From: Nitrosovibrio sp. Nv6
Lineage (GTDB): Bacteria > Pseudomonadota > Gammaproteobacteria > Burkholderiales > Nitrosomonadaceae
DNA: 64,000 bases
Direction: 5' to 3'
Assembly: GCF_900110495.1 (NCBI RefSeq)
Contig: NZ_FODX01000001.1
Location: forward strand, 868,001 to 932,000
A program made the position numbers and the translations under genes. The notes beneath the pieces are model-generated. The model worked only from the letters and a program-made list of their open reading frames with translations. It searched no databases and was not told where the DNA came from. Numbering within the stretch: position 1 is the stretch's first letter; each line of letters opens with the position of its first letter. Below are positions 57,768 through 64,000 of the stretch, in pieces.

Positions 57768-57783
57768 TGGCATGGAAGTTGCA
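57768..57783 (+). promoter_or_regulatory. Sigma-54-like promoter for the eCIS operon
   Basis: TGGCATGGAAGTTGCA matches TGGCACGNNNNTTGCW at all but one fixed position (C6 to T). The predicted start is near 57794, giving a leader of about 175 nt before the sheath gene. Confidence 0.7.
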
Positions 57784-57969
57784 TGAAGACCGATAACTAA
57801 TAGAGATTCCAGCCGTCAGAACCATGCAATCGGGATGCGTTTTCCGCCTTGCACTCGTAGCGGCGGCTAATTTTAATATTACTTTAAGTTTGAGTATCGT
57901 CGGGTGATAGCGGCAGGTTTGGTGAGTATCTGTCGCCTGTGAGAATTTATTGCAATCAAGGAGGATTCC

Positions 57970-59748
57970 ATGCCAGTCGCCGTTAGTTACCCAGGAGTTT
58001 ATATCGAGGAAATCCCAAGCGGCGTGCGCACCATCACAGGTGTAGCCACCTCCATTACAGCATTTCTTGGCCGAACCTCCGCTGGGCCTATAAATGAGCC
58101 GGTCATTATTAATAGTTTTAGTGATTTCGAACGGCAATTCGGCGGGCTGGTAGTTGAACATCCTCTCACCTATGCCGTACGGAGTTTTTATCTTAACGGG
58201 GGTAGCCAGGCACTCATCGTAAGACTCTACAGACCTGACGCAACTCCCCCCGGCGGTACGGAAAGTGACGGTGCCGCCAGTTTTACGCTGGACGATCTAT
58301 CGTTGGCCGCTAAAAGTCCAGGGACTTGGGGAAACAAGCTGCGGGCCACGATTGATGCGGAAGTTGCGGATGAAACCCGGACGCGCCTGGGTCTAGGTAA
58401 CGATGAACCGCTCTTCAACCTCATTGTTAAGTTGGATGACCGCAGCGAGAAGTTTCTAAACCTGACATTATCAAAAAATAGCGCACGGCGTATCGATAGA
58501 GTGCTCGAAGCAGAATCAAGCCTAATTCGCTGGAAAGGAGATTGGCCGGCCACGGCGCCTGCAATGGCAAAGTTAGGGGCGGCAAGTGCTGCGCTCAAAA
58601 CGTTGAAAGAAGCTTTGAACGCTCAGCCGCCTGTTCCAGCCACAATTGACGCTGCAAGGCCAGCGTATGAGAAAGCAAAAGAGGATTTGGATGACGATGT
58701 CACCAAGGCAGAAAAAAAACTGGCCCGGGCATTGGCGGCAAAGCCTCCCGTGCCCCAGGATATCTCAGATGCTCAAGACGAGCTGAAAACAGCTCAAGAT
58801 AGCATGAACGGCTCGGGTGGCCAGGCACTTGATCAAGAAACTTATGAAGGCAGCGAGGCTGACAAGACCGGACTATATGCACTGGAGAAAGCTGATCTAT
58901 TCAATCTCCTCTGCATACCTCCGGATACTACTGAAGAGGATGTTCCACCCCCTATTTATCAGTCAGCGATGGCCTATTGCAAAAAACGCCGTGCCATGCT
59001 CATTATTGATTCACCCGCTGCCTGGAGCGCAAATAAAGAAACTGCCGCCGCCACCGCCAAAAACGGGCTACCTACGCTCGGGCTTTCCGGAGATGATGCG
59101 CGCAATGCCGCGCTTTTTTTCCCGCGTGTTTTGCAGGCAGATCCACTTCGCGATGGCCAGATTGACGCCTTCGTACCCTGTGGGATTGTCGCCGGGGTTA
59201 TGGCCCGCACCGACGCTTCTCGCGGTGTCTGGAAAGCCCCTGCGGGTCTGGACGCATCGCTCAACGGTATACAGGGGCTTGATGTCAATCTTAATGATGC
59301 CGAAAACGGCATGCTCAACCCGCTCGGAATCAATTGCTTACGCTCATTCCCAATCAATGGACGAGTAGTATGGGGTGCGCGTACGCTACGGGGGGCTGAT
59401 CAATTAGCGGACGAATGGAAATACATTCCCGTCCGGCGTACTGCACTATTTATCGAAGAAAGCCTTTATCGTGGCACCCAATGGATAGTCTTTGAACCGA
59501 ACGATGAGCCTCTTTGGGCACAAATCAGACTGAACGTAGGCGCCTTCATGCACAACCTGTTCCGCCAGGGAGCTTTCCAAGGCATTACACCGCGTGAGGC
59601 CTATTTTGTGAAATGCGACAAGGAAACGACGACTCAAAACGACATCAATCTGGGCATCGTTAACATCATTGTCGGCTTTGCGCCGCTCAAGCCCGCCGAG
59701 TTCGTCATCATTAAAATCCAGCAGATAGCTGGACAGATCGAGGTCTGA
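57970..59748 (+). CDS. Contractile injection system sheath protein
   Basis: Subunit of the contractile sheath of an Afp/PVC-like extracellular contractile injection system. The N-terminus AVSYPGVYIEEIPSGVRTIT is the hallmark of phage-type sheath proteins, and the C-terminal domain shows RRTALFIEESLYRGTQWIVF and INLGIVNIIVGFAPLKPAEF, the last strands that interlock neighbouring subunits. 592 aa. Residues about 198-285 are a charged, Ala-rich coiled coil with an internal duplication (ALNAQPPVP...A...A and ALAAKPPVP...A...A, 39 residues apart), apparently inserted before the core resumes. RBS AAGGAGG. The tube gene follows 10 bp later. Confidence 0.93.
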   Translation: MPVAVSYPGVYIEEIPSGVRTITGVATSITAFLGRTSAGPINEPVIINSFSDFERQFGGLVVEHPLTYAVRSFYLNGGSQALIVRLYRPDATPPGGTESDGAASFTLDDLSLAAKSPGTWGNKLRATIDAEVADETRTRLGLGNDEPLFNLIVKLDDRSEKFLNLTLSKNSARRIDRVLEAESSLIRWKGDWPATAPAMAKLGAASAALKTLKEALNAQPPVPATIDAARPAYEKAKEDLDDDVTKAEKKLARALAAKPPVPQDISDAQDELKTAQDSMNGSGGQALDQETYEGSEADKTGLYALEKADLFNLLCIPPDTTEEDVPPPIYQSAMAYCKKRRAMLIIDSPAAWSANKETAAATAKNGLPTLGLSGDDARNAALFFPRVLQADPLRDGQIDAFVPCGIVAGVMARTDASRGVWKAPAGLDASLNGIQGLDVNLNDAENGMLNPLGINCLRSFPINGRVVWGARTLRGADQLADEWKYIPVRRTALFIEESLYRGTQWIVFEPNDEPLWAQIRLNVGAFMHNLFRQGAFQGITPREAYFVKCDKETTTQNDINLGIVNIIVGFAPLKPAEFVIIKIQQIAGQIEV

Positions 59749-59758
59749 GGAGGAAAAC

Positions 59759-60286
59759 ATGGCACAGTTTACAGTTAACGCACAACGGTTCGATCCTTAT
59801 AAAAACTTCAAGTTTCGCATCAAGTGGGATGGCAGGTACGTCGCCGGAGTCAGCAAAGTTGGTCTCCTCAAACGCACAACAGAAGTCGTCAAGCACCGGG
59901 AAGGCGGTGATCCCTCATCCAGCCGCAAATCTCCGGGCCGTACGGAGTACGACGCTATCACGATCGAGCGTGGCGTGACGCACGACACCGAATTTGAGAA
60001 ATGGGCAAACAAGGTCTGGAATTATGGCTCGGGCCTCGGGATGGAAGTCTCGCTCCAGGATTTTCGCAAAGATGTGATTATTGAAGTGTACAACGAAGCC
60101 GGACAAAAAGTTCTCGCTTACAAGGTCTACCGATGCTGGGTTTCTGACTTTCAGGCGCAGGCCGACCTTGATGCCAATGCAAATGCAGTTTTGATTCAGA
60201 ATATCAAACTTGAAAATGAAGGTTGGGAACGGGATTACGAGGTTCCTGAGCCTGCCGAACCGACATTCACTGAACCTGCCGTTTGA
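59759..60286 (+). CDS. Contractile injection system tube protein
   Basis: Inner-tube subunit of the gp19/Afp1 type, which stacks in hexameric rings inside the sheath. Recognised by DPYKNFKFRIKWDGRYVAGVSKVGLLKRTTEVV, the loop HREGGDPSSSRKSPGRTEYD and ERGVTHDTEFEKWANKVW. 175 aa including a Pro/Glu-rich tail (PEPAEPTFTEPAV). RBS GAGGAGG. It belongs to the same operon as the sheath gene. Only one tube gene is seen in this window; further ones may lie beyond its end. Confidence 0.93.
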   Translation: MAQFTVNAQRFDPYKNFKFRIKWDGRYVAGVSKVGLLKRTTEVVKHREGGDPSSSRKSPGRTEYDAITIERGVTHDTEFEKWANKVWNYGSGLGMEVSLQDFRKDVIIEVYNEAGQKVLAYKVYRCWVSDFQAQADLDANANAVLIQNIKLENEGWERDYEVPEPAEPTFTEPAV

Positions 60287-60295
60287 TGATGAATC

Positions 60296-61054
60296 ATGCA
60301 TACACCATCGGCCATGGATTTACTGCTGGCGTGGGAGCGGGGTCTCGATCAATCGCCTGCAAGGCGAGCACTTGCGCTGCTTGGGGCGTGTTCGCCGGAC
60401 ATTGCTTCGGATAAGCTCGCCGCCCTTCCTGTCGGCGCGCGAGACGCCAGGTTGTTACGCTTGCGTGAATCGCTATTTGGGGATTCCATCGCGGCGGTTT
60501 CGCGGTGTCCCGAGTGCGGCGAGAAGCTCGATGTTGCATTTAATGTTGATGACGTTCTCGATGCCCCTCCCGAAGCAATCGATAAGGTGATTGGCGACCC
60601 CGGTATACAAGCTCATCACCTGAATGCGGGTGACTACGATGTCACCTACCGCCTGCCTACCAGTGCCGATCTTATTGCAGTGTCTCTACTGCCTGACGAT
60701 AGTGCGTCGCAACAGGCACTGCTGCAACGCTGCGTGATCGGCGTGCAACAAAGCGGTGTCTCAACAACGATTGATATGTTGCCGGATACGGTCATCACCG
60801 CTCTATCCAACGACATGGCGAATGCCGATCCCCACGCGCAGATCGAACTGGCCTTGAACTGTCCGGCATGCGATCACGCATGGCACTCACTGTTCGATAT
60901 CGCCTCCTTTCTGTGGAGCGAGATCCACGCATGGGCACAACGCATCCTTCATGAGGTCCATACATTGGCGCGTGCATATGGATGGCGCGAACTGGACATT
61001 CTCACCATGAGCCCAACACGGCGCCAGATTTATCTGGACCTGGCGCAATCATGA
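60296..61054 (+). CDS. T4-baseplate-like zinc-motif protein of the eCIS cluster
   Basis: 252-aa cytosolic protein. It has two CxxC pairs, CPECGEKLDVAF (about residues 64-75) and CPACDHAWHSLF (about 190-201), that could form one zinc site, and a C-terminal helical part ending SPTRRQIYLDL. Position and motifs match the T4-baseplate-like proteins (PF12322 type) often found after the tube gene in eCIS clusters, possibly an assembly chaperone. The assignment rests on memory of the family pattern. It overlaps the next small frame by 4 bp. Confidence 0.65.
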   Translation: MHTPSAMDLLLAWERGLDQSPARRALALLGACSPDIASDKLAALPVGARDARLLRLRESLFGDSIAAVSRCPECGEKLDVAFNVDDVLDAPPEAIDKVIGDPGIQAHHLNAGDYDVTYRLPTSADLIAVSLLPDDSASQQALLQRCVIGVQQSGVSTTIDMLPDTVITALSNDMANADPHAQIELALNCPACDHAWHSLFDIASFLWSEIHAWAQRILHEVHTLARAYGWRELDILTMSPTRRQIYLDLAQS

Positions 61055-61449
61055 GCAATCATGCCCCTACATTAGTAGATACTCTGTTCGCTGTTAGTGA
61101 TATTTTTGATTTTTTTATGCGAGCACATTGCCCTACGCCTACTTCCCTTTTACCCGGTCGTTCCCGCGAAAGCGGGAATCCATGGGGTTTTCGGTTGCCC
61201 GAATTCACCCGCTGCAGGATGACGGCCTGTTCCAGTCAGCGTCTGGATTCCCGCTTTCGCGGGAATGACGAAGTAGTTGTAGGATGGGTGGAGCGAAGCG
61301 CAACCCATCATCCGGCTTACTTTATATCTCACCAAACTCCGCATAATCTGGCTCATCATTTCCAGCCTGATCCTCATCGTTTGATGCGCCGTGTTGTATG
61401 TGGTTTTGAGGGATTACGCTATGCTCCCATCATGCATAAGTGCATTTGA
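61051..61449 (+). CDS. Small frame coupled to the preceding gene and invaded by repeats, doubtful
   Basis: ATG overlaps the preceding stop as ATGA, suggesting translational coupling, and the frame stays open to 61449. Only the first 30 or so residues (MSNHAPTLVDTLFAVSDIFD) look like protein; the rest is REP-like repeat read through by chance, followed by an unconserved tail. It may be a truncated former eCIS gene. It overlaps the upstream GTG start (61440) proposed for the next gene. Confidence 0.3.
   Translation: MSNHAPTLVDTLFAVSDIFDFFMRAHCPTPTSLLPGRSRESGNPWGFRLPEFTRCRMTACSSQRLDSRFRGNDEVVVGWVERSATHHPAYFISHQTPHNLAHHFQPDPHRLMRRVVCGFEGLRYAPIMHKCI
61158..61269. repeat. REP-like element with 22-bp perfect inverted ends
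   Basis: Arms at 61161-61182 and 61244-61265 are perfect reverse complements (outer part TTCCCGCGAAAGCGGGAA), each itself a small hairpin, around a 61-bp core. It lies within the eCIS operon. Confidence 0.85.
61281..61316. repeat. Second short palindromic repeat
   Basis: GATGGGT - GGAGCGAAGCGCA - ACCCATC. The string GGATGGGTGGAGCGAAGC is a dispersed motif familiar from many proteobacterial genomes. It adjoins the REP-like element. Confidence 0.65.
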
Positions 61450-61451
61450 GT

Positions 61452-62636
61452 ATGGTTAACAGGCAGAATTTTTTAAGCACCCTCATACAGCGCGAGCACG
61501 GCGGACACGTCGCTCATGCCATTTCGCCGCGTCCGCCCTCACGCTACGAGCCAGTTGAACGGAATGGACCGGTTGCAATGTTTGAGGAAACAGAGCCTGC
61601 GGGAGCGAACAGGGATACACTCCGTGCTGATGCGCATCATACGCCGCCACCCGTTGAGCCCGATCAAGGCGTGCGAGCCGAGCGCCCAGAGAATACGCTA
61701 CAACCCCCGGCATCAATGGTTCCACTGAAGGAGGAAGTTGCCAATACCAATGCGCCATCGCCGAGTATCACCTTGCCCTTGGATGAGCCCGTCGCTGAAC
61801 ATGAGCGTGTCGCTGCCCGTAAGGACCTATCGCCAGTCGATCCCGCTTCGGAACCTGACACCACGAAACCGGCGCGCGTAGAAAAACGCCGCATCGAAGC
61901 CACATCCCGTATTGAAGACACTGCAGGGCATGAGGAACGCAGCAACACGGCGAAAATGCCAAAGGGAAAATATGACGGGAGCCCGCGGCATGAATCCGAA
62001 CCCCGATATAAGGCAACCGAACACCCCGAAGGCTTACCCTCTGCCAATTCTCACCCACCGACTTACACGGAACAGTCACGTCCCGCGAAACACAACGTGG
62101 TAGCCGCGCCGCAGATCAGCGACGTCACAAGGCAGAACGGGGACGACGAACATAGCAACATACCGATAACCGTGCCAGAAAAACTTGACAACAACCCGCA
62201 CCATCCAACCGTCGCTACACAGGTGAATGCCGTTGCCACTGCGACGACGATCCCCGCGCCTCAGCCCACGGCAAAACATACGGTAGCGTCCACGCCTCGG
62301 ATCAACAGTACCGGCAATATAGCAGAGCATCCCGGGCACGATAGTGGTGCCCCGCCCGTATCGCGAGAAGTATTTCCCGTGCAGGTGACAATAGGGAAGA
62401 GCGGCGGCACAACGCCCCCTTGGCCATCGCGCGAATTGCCAGGCACATCGTCCCATCGCGAGGCGAGTACGCCCGCTCCAGCACCAACGATAAACGTCAC
62501 CATTGGCCGCATCGAAGTTCGCGCTGTGGCAGCTCCCGCCACAGCAAAGCGAAACAACGCCGGTCCCAAGCCAATGAGTCTGGACGCATACCTTAGCCAG
62601 CATTCGGGGCGGCGAAGCCAGCGAGGGTCACAATGA
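61452..62636 (+). CDS. Disordered eCIS-cluster protein with conserved C-terminal IGRIEVRA box
   Basis: 394-aa protein, mostly Pro/Ala/Thr/His/Glu-rich and predicted disordered (about residues 20-330). A folded-looking C-terminus reads TINVTIGRIEVRAVAAP, then MSLDAYLSQHSGRR. This IGRIEVR...LSLD-YL tail recurs in eCIS gene clusters beside DUF4255 proteins; its role is unknown. ATG 61452 is chosen; a GTG at 61440 is in frame. It overlaps the DUF4255 gene by 4 bp. The length of the linker suggests a tether or tape-like element, which is inference. Confidence 0.65.
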   Translation: MVNRQNFLSTLIQREHGGHVAHAISPRPPSRYEPVERNGPVAMFEETEPAGANRDTLRADAHHTPPPVEPDQGVRAERPENTLQPPASMVPLKEEVANTNAPSPSITLPLDEPVAEHERVAARKDLSPVDPASEPDTTKPARVEKRRIEATSRIEDTAGHEERSNTAKMPKGKYDGSPRHESEPRYKATEHPEGLPSANSHPPTYTEQSRPAKHNVVAAPQISDVTRQNGDDEHSNIPITVPEKLDNNPHHPTVATQVNAVATATTIPAPQPTAKHTVASTPRINSTGNIAEHPGHDSGAPPVSREVFPVQVTIGKSGGTTPPWPSRELPGTSSHREASTPAPAPTINVTIGRIEVRAVAAPATAKRNNAGPKPMSLDAYLSQHSGRRSQRGSQ

Positions 62637-63868
62637 GCAACGCCCTTGCCATCGCCGCGGTGACTTCAACCATGCGTTTCTTGCTGGAAAACTCAATCCA
62701 GGCAGACCCGGCATTGACGGGAACCCTCATTACAACCAAACCACCGGATAAGGCGCGCGGCACAAATACAGGGCGGCAGCTTAACCTCTTCCTCTACCAG
62801 CCACAGACGAATGCCGCCTTTCGCAACAGCGAAATTCCACACCGGGCTACGCAGGGTGAAGCAGGCATGCCGCCGCTGGCACTGAATCTCTTTTATCTTG
62901 CCACGGCCTACGGCGAGGAGCAACGCGCAGATGAAGAAGTCATGAGCCACCACTTGCTTGGCCGGGCAATGAGCACGTTTCACGATCATCCACTGCTCGG
63001 GACGGAAGAGATTAGAAATGCTCTTCCTGATAATGACTTGCACCAGCAGATCGAGCGGGTGCGCATCACCTCGCAGCCCATGACACTGGATGAGATATCC
63101 AAGTTGTGGAGCGCCTTCCAGACTCCCTACCGCCTCTCGTCCTTCTACCAGGTGGCTGTGGTCCTGATTGAGAGCACACGGCAATTGCGCGCGCCGCTGC
63201 CCGTGCTGACCCGAGGCAGGGACGATCGGGGTGTGATCTCACAACCGAGCCTCATTCCGCCCTATCCGGCTATTGATCAATTGACCTTGCCCGCCAGGCA
63301 AAACGCAGTAAGGCTTGGCGAAACCGTACTCATCTCCGGTCACCATCTGGATGGCGAAAACGTTCGTGTGCGCCTCACCAATCGCCAGTTGCCCGAGCCA
63401 AGAATTCTTGCACCCGAGCCGGGCATGACCAGCACCGAAGTAACAGTCGTACTCCCGGACCAGCCAGCCGACTGGATTGCGGACGTCTATTTATTGGCTA
63501 TAGTTGTGCTGAGGCCGGATGAAGCCGCAGACCGGATCACAAACGAATTGCCTCTGCTTGTGGCGCCGCAGATCACTGCGATTGCCCCCAACCCCGCAAT
63601 ACGAGATGCTGCGGGGAATGTAACGCTTACCTTGACCTGTATACCGCAAATCCGCCCGGACCAACGGGCAAGCCTGTTACTGGGCGATAGGGAAATACGC
63701 GCTAATGCGCATCCTGCGCAAACGGACAGGCTGGACTTCAACATCACAGGCGCAACCCCCGGAGATTACTTCCTTCGGCTCCGAGTGGATGGAATTGACA
63801 GTCTACTTATCGACAAATCGACCACTGTGCCAGTATTCGATCCTTCACAAAAGGTGACGATCACATGA
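62633..63868 (+). CDS. DUF4255 (Pvc16/Afp16-like) tail-terminator protein
   Basis: 411-aa protein. The N-terminal DUF4255 domain (about 1-190) is recognised by ALAIAAVTSTMRFLLENSI, LNLFLYQPQTNAAFRN, PPLALNLFYLATAYG and the segment HHLLGRAMSTFHDHPLL. In Afp/PVC particles this domain caps tube and sheath and fixes particle length. Two Ig-like beta domains follow (about 220-405, RLGETVLISGHHLDG; ITAIAPNPAIRDAAGNVTLT). It starts inside the stop of the preceding gene and overlaps the following one, all by ATGA. Confidence 0.88.
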   Translation: MSNALAIAAVTSTMRFLLENSIQADPALTGTLITTKPPDKARGTNTGRQLNLFLYQPQTNAAFRNSEIPHRATQGEAGMPPLALNLFYLATAYGEEQRADEEVMSHHLLGRAMSTFHDHPLLGTEEIRNALPDNDLHQQIERVRITSQPMTLDEISKLWSAFQTPYRLSSFYQVAVVLIESTRQLRAPLPVLTRGRDDRGVISQPSLIPPYPAIDQLTLPARQNAVRLGETVLISGHHLDGENVRVRLTNRQLPEPRILAPEPGMTSTEVTVVLPDQPADWIADVYLLAIVVLRPDEAADRITNELPLLVAPQITAIAPNPAIRDAAGNVTLTLTCIPQIRPDQRASLLLGDREIRANAHPAQTDRLDFNITGATPGDYFLRLRVDGIDSLLIDKSTTVPVFDPSQKVTIT

Positions 63869-64000
63869 AAACGCTGGAAGATTGGCAGGCCGCCAATGAC
63901 AAATATTTAAGCGCTGCCGTAGCATGGGTGCGTCTCCTGCTTGAGCAGCGCGCGTATCCCTCACCAGCTCTTGCCGTCCCTTCTCCTTCCGGCGCTTCTC
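63865..64000 (+). CDS. Probable eCIS AAA+ ATPase, N-terminal fragment
   Basis: Cut by the window end; 45 residues visible: LEDWQAANDKYLSAAVAWVR then LLLEQRAYP. The pattern W--AN--YL---L--VR--L is that of the AAA+ ATPases (Afp15/Pvc15 type) that usually follow DUF4255 genes. No nucleotide-binding motif is in view, so the call rests on position and opening sequence. ATGA overlap with the preceding gene. Confidence 0.6.
   Translation, partial: MKTLEDWQAANDKYLSAAVAWVRLLLEQRAYPSPALAVPSPSGAS

Noticed and set aside
60296..63868. Possibility that the right-hand cluster is a plain prophage
   Set aside because: No capsid, terminase, portal or integrase is seen; the DUF4255 protein, the IGRIEVR-tail protein and the probable ATPase point to an eCIS, though the cluster is cut by the window end.

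Overview
The window looks like chromosomal DNA from an ammonia-oxidising betaproteobacterium of the Nitrosospira/Nitrosomonas group. The best evidence is a complete stand-alone amoC (ammonia monooxygenase subunit C). Typical betaproteobacterial housekeeping blocks agree with this: rimP-nusA-infB-rbfA-truB, dapC-dapD-dapE-prmB, and recR-ybaB-dnaX next to the 4.5S SRP RNA. The genus is inferred; no rRNA gene is present.

Layout. 0-6 kb: a three-gene RND efflux system (outer-membrane lipoprotein, adaptor, pump). 6-12 kb: proB, a DUF442/persulfide-dioxygenase-like sulfur pair, then a minus-strand group with CNP1-like, DUF3501, HdrD/GlpC-like Fe-S protein and rubrerythrin. 12-25.8 kb: pgpA, a secreted crystallin-like protein, a D-2-hydroxyacid dehydrogenase, a DMT exporter, lysine biosynthesis genes, rluB, recR, ybaB, dnaX and ffs. 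26.5-28.1 kb: singleton amoC behind three tandem degenerate leader modules, each with a sigma-E-like promoter, and an initiator tRNA-Met with its terminator. 28.6-36.7 kb: two REC-domain signalling proteins and the translation/transcription operon. 37-49 kb: acs and assorted metabolic, repair and envelope genes. 49-50 kb: two frameshifted gene remnants.

50-64 kb is the most interesting part. A minus-strand operon encodes a VWA-FHA membrane protein, a PP2C phosphatase, a zinc-ribbon FHA protein, two coiled-coil lipoproteins, an S41 protease and a membrane Ser/Thr kinase. Divergent from it lies the start of an extracellular contractile injection system (eCIS): sheath, tube, a T4-baseplate-like zinc protein, a disordered linker protein, a DUF4255 tail-terminator protein and the beginning of a probable ATPase, running off the window. 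The 0.8 kb between them holds two divergent near-consensus sigma-54 promoters. Each has a copy of the same operator-like element (TGGGT-N8-ACCCA) about 190-200 bp upstream of its predicted start. This suggests that one enhancer-binding protein switches on both the injection machine and a phospho-signalling pathway resembling the threonine-phosphorylation control of type VI secretion. No functional data support this yet; it rests on sequence reading.

Other recurrent features are a dispersed REP-like palindromic repeat family (at about 11.3, 18.2, 21.6 and 22.8 kb), a related element inside the eCIS operon at 61.2 kb, and several small decayed genes that show only as frame-shifting coding traces.
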